In this document: positions 1 through 8,741 of the stretch, piece after piece | Position numbering within the stretch: position 1 is the first letter of the stretch | How the letters are laid out: each line of letters starts with the position of its first letter | Assembly (NCBI GenBank): GCA_050013875.1 | Contig: JBEKEK010000021.1 | Location: forward strand, 6,543 to 70,542 | Length of the DNA: 64,000 nt | DNA from: Trebonia sp050013875 | GTDB lineage: Bacteria > Actinomycetota > Actinomycetes > Streptosporangiales > Streptosporangiaceae | Direction: 5' to 3' | Notes under the pieces: model-generated | The model's input: the letters and a program-made list of their open reading frames with translations, nothing else | Databases searched by the model: none | Told to the model about the DNA's origin: nothing | Position numbers and translations under genes: made by a program

Positions 1-1311
1 GCCGCCGGGAACCTCGTCGTAGTTCCACTGGTTGGCGGTCCACTGGTCGCCGTCGTAGGTCACGACGTCGCCCGAGGTGTAGGTCGCGCTCGATGACCAG
101 GCGGCGGCCGGGCAGGAGCCGCCAGGCGCGGTCGTGCTTGGCGTCGGCGTCGGCGACGCGGACCCGGACGGTGACGGTGACGGCTCCGTTACCGGCGCGC
201 TCTTGGCGAAGGCGACGGTATAGGCGGTGAAGTCCCATGGGTTCTGCGTCACGCTGCTGCACTCGCTCGACAGGTCGCCGTTGTTGTCCGGCGGGTTGCA
301 TTCCCGGTCGCGGTTGACCGACCAGAACGTGAACCGGCCAAGGCCGACGCTCTGCGCGAAGCTGAGCACGGTCTGGAAGTCGCTCTGGTAGAAGTACTCG
401 GCGTCGTCGGTCCGGCCGTTCATGCCGGAGAAGCCCTCGTGCGCGTAGGCCGCCGAGCTGCTCAAGCCGAACGTGCTGACCAGCTGCGCGTTGAAGTCCC
501 GGAGCGCGGTGACCTGCGATGAGCCGCCGCTGAAGCCGCCGTCGAACGGCATGATGGTGTAGTCGTTCGGGGTGAACCCGAGCGCCAGGGCCTCATCAAG
601 CAGCTGCTGGCCGAAGTAGTTGGCACCGGTCGCGATCGACGGGATCGTGACCGAGATGAACAGGCCTGGGTTATTCTCCTGGAGGATCTTCGCCGCGCCG
701 AGCTCGTTGTCGATCGCGGCCGGGTTCTCGATCTCCGGTTCCTCGAGGTCGAAGTCGAACGCGTGCAGCCCGAACGCGTTAATGACCTGCTGGTACCCGG
801 CCGCGGTGGCGGCGGCGGTGCCGCAGACCTGGCCGAGCTTCGTCCCGTTGTAACCGCCGGCGCTCACGATCACGTCGCCGCCGTCGGAACGCACCTCGTT
901 GATGACCGCGGCCACCTGCGTGTCGCTCGACACCGGGTCGGTCCCGTTCCACGCCGGGGTGCAGCTGCCGCCGTCCGCCAGGATGAAGGCCATGTCGAAC
1001 GCCTTCTGGCCGGTGGCCGCCATGACCGTGCCGAGGTCGGGCGCGCCGGTGTCAAGCACGCTGTAGTACGGCGCGGACTCGTACCAGTTGGCGGTCAGCG
1101 CCGACGTCGTGTCCGCGCTCAGATTCGCCGGCACTTGGCCCGAGCGTCCGGGGTTCTGCCGCGCCGCCGCCGCGGCGGCGAAGCAACTGACCGCGAGCAG
1201 CGCCGTGCCCGCCGCCGCGATCAGCATGCGCGCCCTTCGTGCGCTGGTTCTCCTGGGCCTGCGTGGCAGTTCAGGGCCGCCTGCTGGGGGCCGGAGGCCA
1301 GGTACGCGCAT
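1..1311 (-). CDS. Secreted GH18 chitinase-like glycosidase with C-terminal CBM5/12 (3' end outside window)
   Basis: Partial gene: 437 codons are visible and the stop lies beyond base 1. The ATG at 1311 follows GAGGAGAA at ideal spacing. The N-terminus is arginine-rich (RRPRRTSARRAR) followed by a hydrophobic core (MLIAAAGTALLAV), a Sec or possibly Tat signal peptide. The body has the GH18 barrel signature as HAFDFDLEEP: the last three acids of DxxDxDxE are kept, but the first Asp is His. After a Pro/Ser/Thr linker, the visible end (AWSSSATYTSGDVVTYDGDQW) matches a chitin-binding CBM5/12. Inferred role: extracellular hydrolysis or binding of chitin-like beta-1,4-GlcNAc polymers. A perfect palindrome lies in its upstream region at 1375-1389. 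The family call is firm, but activity is uncertain because of the Asp-to-His change. Confidence 0.85.
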   Translation of the reverse strand, partial: MRVPGLRPPAGGPELPRRPRRTSARRARMLIAAAGTALLAVSCFAAAAAARQNPGRSGQVPANLSADTTSALTANWYESAPYYSVLDTGAPDLGTVMAATGQKAFDMAFILADGGSCTPAWNGTDPVSSDTQVAAVINEVRSDGGDVIVSAGGYNGTKLGQVCGTAAATAAGYQQVINAFGLHAFDFDLEEPEIENPAAIDNELGAAKILQENNPGLFISVTIPSIATGANYFGQQLLDEALALGFTPNDYTIMPFDGGFSGGSSQVTALRDFNAQLVSTFGLSSSAAYAHEGFSGMNGRTDDAEYFYQSDFQTVLSFAQSVGLGRFTFWSVNRDRECNPPDNNGDLSSECSSVTQNPWDFTAYTVAFAKSAPVTEPSPSPSGSASPTPTPSTTAPGGSCPAAAWSSSATYTSGDVVTYDGDQWTANQWNYDEVPGG

Positions 1312-1374
1312 GCGTTCTCCTCGGTCTGGTAGTCCCGCCCTGCAGCACTGCCAGACCCCCCGGCGAGATACTTA

Positions 1375-1389
1375 TAGGAAAGTTTCCTA
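1375..1389. promoter_or_regulatory. Perfect 7-1-7 palindrome upstream of the chitinase-like gene (candidate operator)
   Basis: TAGGAAAGTTTCCTA is a perfect inverted repeat of 7-bp arms around one base. It lies 64 bp before the ATG of the GH18 gene, inside a short AT-rich patch of otherwise GC-rich DNA. Its position and symmetry suggest a regulator-binding site for the secreted glycosidase. The regulator is not identified. Confidence 0.55.
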
Positions 1390-1476
1390 CTATTTAGAAT
1401 CAACCGTCCAGAGGGACTCGTCAAGAGCGTGGCTTAGGCGCTCTTCTCCCGCCCTGCTTAGAGTCTCCGCCCCTGC

Positions 1477-4400
1477 TTAGAGCGAGTGGCTGGTCAGGAC
1501 TCGCAGCTTTCTGGCCCGGTTGACTGCCTCGGAGCGGTCATTCGCGCCGAGCTTGGCGTAGATCCGGCTGAGATGGGAGCTCACCGTGTTGACCGAGACG
1601 GACAGTTCGGCGGCGATCTCGTGCCTGGACAGGTTCGTCGGCAGATAGCGCAGCACCCTGAGCTCGCCCGGGCTGAGTTCCTCGGCCAGCTGCGCGGAGT
1701 CCGCCCCGCGGGCCACCGGGGAGCCGCGCAAGATATCGAGGAGGTCGGCGAGCAGTGCGGCATGCGCTGTCTCGTGGGAAGGCAGCGCCACCAGCAGCTC
1801 GCGTGCGCCGGCCATCGCGAATGGCAGCACCAGCCGGTCAGCCTCCGCCAGGCCAAGCGCCCGCTCGGCCGCCTCGCTCGCCGCGCGCTGATCACACAGC
1901 TCACGGTAGGACAGCCCGGCCAGCAGGTGGGTCTCCACCAGCGTCATGTAACCGATGACCGGTGCGGTGCCGTCCAGCACATCCCGGACCGCGCGCAGCG
2001 CGCCCGCCGGATCGCCCTCAGCGAGGCAGATCACCGCGCAGGCATTGCCGATCTCGCCCGTGCCGGCCTGCCCAGCGCTAAGCGCCGTAAGAGCGGCACG
2101 GGCCTCGGCGGCCATCCCCAGGCGCGCTTGCGTTGCCAGCATCCAGCCGGTCACCTGGCCCGCTGTCGGGTGCGGACCCTCGAGCTGCGAGAGCAGGCGC
2201 TCGGCGGCGGTGAACTCCGCCAGCGCTTCGTGGTTTCTGCCCCGGGCGGCCATCAGCATCCCTGTCGTCTGGTGCAGTAGCGACCTGGTGTCCGGCCCGC
2301 TATCTGCTCGCAGGGCCTGGGCGGCTGGCTGCAGCCACCGCTCGGCCCCATCGAACTCACCCGCCCACACCATCGCGGCGGCCAGCGTTAGCTGCGCGGG
2401 CGCGGTCATCCACTCCCCGCCCCAGCCGTGCCGCTCGGCGAGCGCTATCGCCTCCTCGCAGTGCCTCCGGGTCGTGGCGAGCGAGCGGAGCCTCGACGCG
2501 GACCCGAGCTGGACAAGGCATCTGACTTCGATGTAGGGCCGGCCGATCTTCCGTGCCAGCTCGGCGCCCTCCTTAAGGTGGCGTTCGGCGTCGGGCAGCC
2601 CGCGGGCCGCTTCGACAGTCCCCAGGTTCATCAGCGCCACCGCTCGCAGGTCGTTGCCGAGCGCGATGTCCTCCTCGGACTGCCCGGTTACCGGGGAGGC
2701 GAGGAACGCGGCCTGTTCGGTGACGTCGGCCAGGCGACCGCGGCGCGCGGCCAGCCGGAGCTTCAGCGACGCGTTCGCTATCCGCAGGCGGCGACGGCGA
2801 TCCGGCGGCGTCGTCTCGGCATACGCCTCGGCGACCATCAGGTCGGCGGCCGCCTCGTCCAAGCGTCCCCAGGCTAGGCTGCGCGCTCCGCGCACCAGGG
2901 CAAGCTCGAGACAACCCGCGCCGCCTCGCGGGAAGGCCCGCAGCAGCGCCCGGACGGTCTGCCCCTGCCCGTCCATCGTCAGGCTGAACGAATGATCGGC
3001 CAGCAGCCGCGCCGCGGCAGACCAGTCACCCGCCAGCTGGGTGTGCCGGATAGCGTCGGCCGCCCGGCCATGCCGGATGAACCAATCAGCGGCTTGCCGG
3101 TGCAGCACCGGCACCTCTTCAGGCAGCCTCCGGCGCAGTTCCAGTCGCAGCAGGTCACCGAAGAGATGGTGGTACCGGAACCAGGTCCGCTCGCTGTCCA
3201 GCGACACGACGAACGCGTTCGCAACCGCGCAGTACCGGCTCAGCTGATCCTGTCCGGGCATCATCGCCAGCGCCCGCTCACCATGAGCGCGGGCGCCAGC
3301 CAGGTCTCCCGAGGAGAATGCGATATGCGCCAGGCACCACAGGCACCAGCGGATGTCGTCCTCATAGCCGATAGCCTCCGCGACCCTGAGCGTTTCCTCG
3401 AGCGGGCCATGCATGGCGCAGGGGTCATCCTGATGGAAATAGCTGATCGCCAGGGAGCCTAGGGCGTCACAGAGCGCGACTTGGTCGCCGGCGTCCCGGG
3501 CCAGCTCGGCCGCCCGCAGCAGCATCGGATCGCCGGCACTGCTGTCGCTCAGTATGACCAGTGCTCCGAGCCGGCTGAGCGCGAGCGCCTGCGAACGGGT
3601 ATCGCCAATCGACGCGCCCACCTGCAGAGCCGCCGTGGCCGAGGACCGGGTGCGGGCGAAATCGCCCAGCCAGAACGAAAGGACCGACAGCCGCGGTGCC
3701 GGTCCGCCAGCAGGATGTCCTGGCCGGCCGCAGCCAGCCGCTCGGCGGCGTACTGACGGACGAAATCGAGCATCCGGAAGCGGGTGGCGCCTGCCCTGCG
3801 CTCCACCGCCAGCAGCGACTTGTCCACCAGACCCTCGATCTCGTCGAGGACCCGGCCGGCCGCGATGTCATCCCCGGCACACACCGCCGTGACGGCTTCC
3901 AGGTCGAAGCCCCCCGAGAAGACCGACGGCGATTTCCTCAGCGGAAAGGACCCGGATCCGTGCCGCGGCCAGCTCGATTGCCAACGGAATGCCGTCCACT
4001 TTGCGCACGATCGCCTCGACCGCTCCCGTGACATCCCCGGCCAGCTTGAACCGGGGCTGGACGTAGCCGGCTCGATCAGCAAAAAGCCGGGCCGCATCAG
4101 ACGCCCCCGTGTTACTGGCGTCGCCCCGTTTCTGCATGGACAGCGGGGGCACCGGCCACACCAGCTCACCCGCGATCTCCAGCGGGGAACGGCTGGTGGC
4201 CAGAATCGCGATGGCTGGACACCTGCGCAACAGCACCTCGGCCACCCGCCGGGCCGCACCCAGGACGTGCTCGCAGCAATCCAGCACTAGCAGTGCGTTT
4301 GCCTCACGCAGGTGCTCCGCGGCCGCTTGCAGCGGAGAGCGGCTGGAACCGCCGCCCACCGATTCAAGCACGGCGCCGTCGACCAGTCCGGGGTCGGCCA

Positions 4401-4668
4401 GCGCAGCGAGCTCAACCAAATAGACGCACCCCCAACCCCGGTCACCGGCACCGAAGCCCAGCTCCAGGGCCATCCGGGTCTTACCGATCCCCCCGATGCC
4501 GACCAGGGTGACAAGCCGCTTGCCTTCCCGGAACAGCGACCGGATCTCGCCCAGCTCTTGGTCTCGGCCGACGAACGTGGTCATCGACATCGGAAGGGGG
4601 GCGGTGACCTCCGCATCCTGTTGGCCGTCGTCAAGGAAATCCGGTCCGAGACCCTCTGCCTTGCCCAT
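1477..4668 (-). pseudogene. Chimeric, twice-deleted LuxR-family ATPase regulator (pseudogene)
   Basis: Remains of a large ATP-binding LuxR regulator in three frames. Piece 1 (ATG 4668 to about 3920) is an NB-ARC-like ATPase with Walker A GIGGIGKTR. Piece 2 (about 3925-3700) resumes in another frame at FSGGFDLEAV and runs through FRMLDFVRQYAAERL. Piece 3 (about 3705-1477, open from the GTG at 3621) holds TPR-like helices and ends in a complete LuxR helix-turn-helix (LSPGELRVLRY to NTVSSHLSRIYAKLGA). At each frame change residues expected in the family (roughly 60, then over 100) are absent, so these look like deletions rather than base-call slips. Near 3230 the TPR text switches abruptly to a MalT-type segment (SERTWFRYHHLFGDLLRLEL), as if two paralogues had recombined. 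It is divergent from the SDR gene. Confidence 0.8.
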
Positions 4669-4884
4669 GCAGCCATCATGGCACCGGCGACGGCCCTTAT
4701 CCCGCGGCCGGACCACACGGCAGAGATCACCGGAATCCGGTGAGGACACCTCACCTGCACCGCGGCGACCCTCGGAATCATGCACCGACGGCGTCCTCGA
4801 TGACTCGACGAGGTCTATCCATCACCGGAAGGAGAGACAAGATGCGGTCTTATCTCATGCCCGTTCGCACCCAGGGGTGGCGTC

Positions 4885-5565
4885 GTGAGTGAGCGCATAG
4901 CGATTGTGGTCGGCGCGGGCGGAGAACTTGGCCGGGCAACCGCGGAGGCCCTGACCGGTACCGGGTACACGGTGGTCGGGATCGACCGCAACGAGCAAGG
5001 GCTGGCGAAACTGCCCGACGGCATCCGCCGCGAGGCGGGCGACGCGGTCGATCCGGTCGCCGCCAAGAGCCTTATCGACAAGGTAGCCACCGAGGCCGGC
5101 CCGCCCGAGGTTCTGGTGAACACGATCGGCACCTTCCGCTTGGGCGAGGCGGTCGCCGCGACCCCGGAGGACCTGAAGCTGCTGATGGACGTCAACCTCG
5201 GCGCGGCGCTGTGGCTCAGCCAGGCGGCGGAGCCGTACATGCGCCAGGGCGGCAAGGGGAGCATCGTGCACGTGTCGGCCAGGCCGGCGACCGACCCGAC
5301 CGCCGGGCTGGCCGCCTACAGCCTCAGCAAGGCGGCTCTGAGCCACCTGGTCCGCATTCTTGACCTGGAGTTGCGCCCGCACGGCATCCGCGTCAACGCG
5401 GTCGCCCCGCAGCTCATCGACACGGCCGCCAACCGGGCCGCGTTCCCCGCCGATCTGCTGGCACATGCCGTCAAGCCGGAGGCGGTCGCGAACATCATCG
5501 CCTTCCTCGCCGGGGACCTCGCCGCGCCTATTAGCGGCGCGATCGTGCCGGCCTACGGCGCCTAA
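4885..5565 (+). CDS. Short-chain dehydrogenase/reductase
   Basis: 226-residue classical SDR, a cytoplasmic NAD(P)-dependent oxidoreductase of unknown substrate. It shows the N-terminal dinucleotide-binding glycine motif (VVGAGGELGRA), an Asp at the end of beta-2 (GIDRNE, favouring NAD), a variant of the NNAG motif (VNTIG), the catalytic Ser region (IVHVSAR) and YxxxK (YSLSK). Length is a little short for the family (usually 240-260) but the core is complete. The GTG start is preceded by CAGGGGTGG. It is divergent from the decayed LuxR regulator and is followed at once by the remnant of an isochorismatase-family gene, so it may once have been part of a regulated catabolic unit. Confidence 0.85.
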   Translation: MSERIAIVVGAGGELGRATAEALTGTGYTVVGIDRNEQGLAKLPDGIRREAGDAVDPVAAKSLIDKVATEAGPPEVLVNTIGTFRLGEAVAATPEDLKLLMDVNLGAALWLSQAAEPYMRQGGKGSIVHVSARPATDPTAGLAAYSLSKAALSHLVRILDLELRPHGIRVNAVAPQLIDTAANRAAFPADLLAHAVKPEAVANIIAFLAGDLAAPISGAIVPAYGA

Positions 5566-5572
5566 CCCTCCG

Positions 5573-6010
5573 ATCCCGGTCGTCCACTCGACCGTTAACG
5601 TCGCCAACGGCCAGGGCCCGACCCTGCCAGAACTCGCCGACCTGCTGACAGACGACAAGCCGCTTGACCGGACCACGGTCAACTCCTGGGAGGACATTGA
5701 ATTCCTCCAGGCCGTCCGTGCCACCGGCCGCAGGAAGCTCATCATCTGCGCGCTCTGGACCGAAGTCTGCACGGCCTTCACCGCTCCGGATGCGCTGCAC
5801 GATGGGTACGAGGTCTACCCAGTGGTCGACGCGATCGCCGGCACCTCGTCCGAGGCCCACCGGGCGGGCCTTGAGCGGGTGACCCAGGCAGGCGGGCAGC
5901 CGATCAGCTGGGTCTCGCTCGCCTGCGAGCTCCAGCGCGACTGGGGCCGCCAGGCGAGAGTCCCGGCGATCGTCGACATCGTCCTGACCGGCCGCCTGAC
6001 CAAGGAGTAA
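5573..6010 (+). pseudogene. N-terminally truncated isochorismatase-family hydrolase (YcaC-like)
   Basis: From 5573 the frame reads IPVVHSTVNVANGQGPTLPE and continues to LTGRLTKE at the stop. This is the C-terminal two thirds of a YcaC-like cysteine hydrolase, including the nucleophile region LIICALWTEVC. The first 60 or so residues, with the conserved catalytic Asp, are missing. Homology starts 7 bases after the SDR stop, with no start codon or ribosome-binding site in between. I read this as a deletion that fused the end of the SDR gene to the middle of the hydrolase. An expressed product is unlikely. Confidence 0.75.
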
Positions 6011-6044
6011 CCGCGCCGCGCGGTCAGGAACCGCGGAATGCCAG

Positions 6045-6629
6045 CTACACAGTCCTGCCGAGGAAGGCGGCCAGCCGGTCGATCGCCGGGGCGTCCGGCG
6101 AGATCTCCACCTCAGCGCCGAAGGGGCTGTGGTCGCCCGCCGGGCGATTCCCCAGCTGCCGCCGGGCAACCGCAAGCCCACGCTGGGCGAGGTCGTCGGG
6201 GAAGGGCGCCGGCTGGCCGGTCGCGGTGGCCAGGTCCCAGCCGTGGCCAAGGTGCTCGGTGAGCCGGATCTCGATCAGGCCGACGCCCGGCACCTGGCCG
6301 AACGGCAGCTGGTAGGTCCGGTCGAGCATGCCCGGAGTGCCCAGTGCCGTGATAAGGCTCGCGGCGGCGGCGCGGAAGGCCTCGGCTGGCTTCGCCCCGC
6401 GGGGGTCCGCGTCGCTGTCCGGGCGGGGCGTCGCGTCAACCAGCGAGGCGAACCGCTGATTGCCGGCGATGAGATGGTTGACCAGGTCGCGGACATCGAG
6501 GCCGCTGCACGGCGTCGGCGCGTCCCACTGGCCATCGGAGATGCCCGCGACGATGGTCTCGGCCCCCGCGATCGCGAGCTTCAGATCAGCCAGCGCCCGC
6601 GCGGCTGCCAGGGTGTCGTCGTCGGTCAC
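6045..6629 (-). CDS. TIGR03086 / mycothiol-dependent maleylpyruvate isomerase family protein
   Basis: About 194 residues of the DinB-like four-helix family of actinobacteria (TIGR03086 type). The opening DLKLAIAGAETIVAGI, the segment TPCSGLDVRDLVNHLIAGN and the later LTEHLGHGWDLATATG carry the His residues that bind metal in this fold. The C-terminal part ends with the short conserved DAPAIDRLAAFLGR. The family includes mycothiol-dependent isomerases and transferases; the substrate cannot be told from sequence. I prefer the GTG at 6629 (VTDDDTLA) to the upstream ATGs at 6680/6671, because those would translate the dispersed repeat that begins at 6671; neither start has a strong ribosome-binding site. 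Confidence 0.75.
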   Translation of the reverse strand: MTDDDTLAAARALADLKLAIAGAETIVAGISDGQWDAPTPCSGLDVRDLVNHLIAGNQRFASLVDATPRPDSDADPRGAKPAEAFRAAAASLITALGTPGMLDRTYQLPFGQVPGVGLIEIRLTEHLGHGWDLATATGQPAPFPDDLAQRGLAVARRQLGNRPAGDHSPFGAEVEISPDAPAIDRLAAFLGRTV

Positions 6630-6670
6630 GGTGGCAGTATCGCACGGTGGCTCCGCTCCGCCACGGAACA

Positions 6671-6727
6671 TCAAAACCATTCGGATGAACGGACCGTTGC
6701 TTCGCGTTCGCCGGCCACGATCGCCGT
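6671..6727. repeat. Copy 1 of a 57-nt dispersed repeat
   Basis: Bases 6671-6727 match 39045-39101 in the same orientation at 51 of 57 positions by eye. The best block is GAACGGACCGTTGCTTCGCG. This copy sits between the DinB-like gene and the end of the VIT-family gene; the other is inside cobB. Confidence 0.75.
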
Positions 6728-6734
6728 CTCGGGG

Positions 6735-7496
6735 TCAGCGGACGCCGGCGCCAATCAAGCTGCCCACGGCGAACGTCACCGCGACCGCGACCCCGCCGAA
6801 GGCGAGCTGGCGCAGGCCCGAGCGGAGCAGCGGGCGGCCGGTCAGACGGCCCACCGTCATGCCCCCGGCCAGCAGCGCGACCGCCGCGAGGCCGAGGGCG
6901 GCGGCGAGCGAGTGCAGGCCCGCGAGGTAGGGCAGCAGCGGGATCAACGCCCCGGAGGAGAAGGCGGCCAGTGACGATGTCCCCGCCAGCAGCGGCGATG
7001 GCAGCTCCGAGGGGTCGACGCCGAGTTCCTCGCGGGCGTGCATGCGCAGCGCGGTCTCCGGGTCCGCTGACACTGCGGCGGCCATCGCGGCGGCGGTGTC
7101 CGGGTCGGCGCCGTAGCCCAGGAAGACGCCGGCGAGCTCGGCTTGCTCCGCGGCCGGGAACCGGGCGTGCATCCGCCGCTCGACGGCGACCTCCGCGCCC
7201 ACCAGTTCGTTCTGGTTGGTCACCGAGATGTACTCCCCGGTGCCCATCGAGAACGCCCCGGCCACCAGCGACGCCACGCCGGTCAGCACCACGGTGTGCG
7301 CCGCCGCCCCGCCGCCGCCGAGCCCGGCGATCAGCGAAGCGTTGGTTACCAGCCCGTCCACCGCCCCGAACACCGTCGGCCGCAGCCACCCGCCGGATAC
7401 GTCACGGTGCCGGTGCGACCACCCGGCTGCCAGCGCCGCCACCCGCGCCGCCCGGCCCGGATCCCCCGATTCTGAGCCCACCGGCCGATTATCCAC
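6735..7496 (-). CDS. VIT1/CCC1-family (DUF125) iron/manganese transporter-like membrane protein
   Basis: About 253 residues of the VIT family, integral membrane proteins that move Fe2+ or Mn2+. Typical landmarks are GGWLRPTVFGAVDGLVTNAS in the first helix, then VASLVAGAFSMGTGEYISV, a cytoplasmic metal-binding helical part rich in acids (GADPDTAAAMAAAV, HAREELGVDPSELPSP), and three further hydrophobic helices to the C-terminus (AFSSGALIPLLPYL, LGLAAVALLAGGM, FGGVAVAVTFAVGSLIG). The start is unsure: GTG at 7496 or 7481 both fit, and longer versions back to 7643 would overlap the upstream region of the divergent kinase gene and add unrelated sequence. The metal and direction of transport are inferred from the family only. 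Confidence 0.8.
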   Translation of the reverse strand: MDNRPVGSESGDPGRAARVAALAAGWSHRHRDVSGGWLRPTVFGAVDGLVTNASLIAGLGGGGAAAHTVVLTGVASLVAGAFSMGTGEYISVTNQNELVGAEVAVERRMHARFPAAEQAELAGVFLGYGADPDTAAAMAAAVSADPETALRMHAREELGVDPSELPSPLLAGTSSLAAFSSGALIPLLPYLAGLHSLAAALGLAAVALLAGGMTVGRLTGRPLLRSGLRQLAFGGVAVAVTFAVGSLIGAGVR

Positions 7497-7641
7497 CCGC
7501 CGCGGTGGTCCCGGGCTATTCTGGCCGCCGATTAGCCCAAGCAGGCCCGCACGAAACCGCGCTTGCCAAGGCGGGTGCCCAGCGGGAATGGTAGTGGCCG
7601 GGCCGGCCGGCGGTGCGGTTGCGTTCGCGGCGGGAGAGAAC

Positions 7642-8634
7642 ATGGCGGATGGCGGGATGGCGCGGTTGACGGCAGCCCTGGCGGCAGCCGGGGTGAGCTG
7701 GGATCAGGTGGCGAGCTGCCGCGGTCTTACCGGCGGCACGTTCAACGCCGTCCACTTGGTGCGCCTGGCCGATGGCACCGGGCTGGTGGTGAAGATCCCG
7801 CCAGGTCCGGATACTCCGCTACTGCGCTACGAGCAGGGGATCCTGGGGACCGAGGCGCTGTATTACCAGCTCGCTGGCCAGTGTCGTGATGTCACGGTGC
7901 CCGCGGTGGTAGCAGTGGACGCGACCGGTACGGCTGGCGGGTACCTGGTGATGACGCAGTGCCCGGGCAGCCCCTGGCCGGAGCTGACGCCGCGGCCCAG
8001 CGGCACCGTGCGCGCTGAGCTGCGCGCTGAGCTGGGCCGCGAGGTGGCCCGCTTGCACACCATTACCGGGACCGGGTTCGGTTACCCGTCCCTGGCGGTG
8101 GGCCCGCTGCGGGAGAGCTGGCGGGAGGCGTTCGCCGACATGGTGAACGCGGTGCTGATGGACGCCGAGAGGTTCGGCGTGACGCTGCCGCGTTCGGCGG
8201 CCGGCGTCCAGGACTGGTTCACCGCCCGGGCGGGGGTCCTTGATGAGGTGACCACTCCCGTGCTGGTGCATTTCGACCTGTGGGACGGCAACATCCTCGT
8301 GGAGTCGGGCTCGGCCGGGCACCGGATAGGCGCACTGATCGACGCCGAGCGGGCGTTCTGGGGCGACCCGCTGGCGGAGTTCGTCTCGCTGGCACTGTTC
8401 GCCGACATCGAGCAGGACCCGGCGTTCCTTGATGGCTACCGGGCCGCCGGCGGCGCGGCTAACTTCGACTTCGCGGCGCGGCAGCGGCTCTCCCTCTACC
8501 AGGCTTACCTTTACCTGATCATGTGGGTCGAGGCGGCGCCCCGCCAGGCCAGCCGGGAACGGCGGGATTGGCTATATGGCCGGGTGTTTCGGCCGCTTGC
8601 CACGGCACTCGATGACGAGTCGCCGTATCAGTGA
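7642..8634 (+). CDS. Aminoglycoside phosphotransferase (APH)-fold small-molecule kinase
   Basis: 330-residue APH-family kinase. It has an N-lobe with GLTGGTFNAVHLV and LVVKIPP (nucleotide-binding loop and Lys), the catalytic loop VHFDLWDGNIL (HxDxxxxN), and the metal-binding IDAERAFWGDPLAEF. APH-like kinases phosphorylate hydroxyls of antibiotics or of sugars and choline-like metabolites; the substrate here is unknown. The ATG at 7642 follows GGGAGAG at good spacing; an in-frame extension upstream overlaps the divergent VIT gene and shows no homology. It ends against a GC-rich hairpin shared with the convergent serine hydrolase gene. Confidence 0.82.
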   Translation: MADGGMARLTAALAAAGVSWDQVASCRGLTGGTFNAVHLVRLADGTGLVVKIPPGPDTPLLRYEQGILGTEALYYQLAGQCRDVTVPAVVAVDATGTAGGYLVMTQCPGSPWPELTPRPSGTVRAELRAELGREVARLHTITGTGFGYPSLAVGPLRESWREAFADMVNAVLMDAERFGVTLPRSAAGVQDWFTARAGVLDEVTTPVLVHFDLWDGNILVESGSAGHRIGALIDAERAFWGDPLAEFVSLALFADIEQDPAFLDGYRAAGGAANFDFAARQRLSLYQAYLYLIMWVEAAPRQASRERRDWLYGRVFRPLATALDDESPYQ

Positions 8635-8693
8635 CGCCGGAAGGGTCCTGGTCCTGGCAACCCGGGACGGCACCCAGCGCCAGCCCCTGCACA

Positions 8694-8733
8694 CGGCCGG
8701 CCGCGCAGGCGGTATCGCGAGCGCGGCCGGCCG
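8694..8733. terminator. GC-rich hairpin between convergent genes
   Basis: Thirteen-base perfect inverted repeat (CGGCCGGCCGCGC with its complement 14 bases later) between the stops of the APH kinase and the serine hydrolase gene. There is no T-run, so it is a probable bidirectional, actinobacterial-style terminator. Confidence 0.6.
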
Positions 8734-8741
8734 GGCGTTGC

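Noticed and set aside
4842..4888. Short peptide frame ending in TGA just before the SDR gene
   Set aside because: Very short, no conserved features; the SDR ribosome-binding site lies within it.
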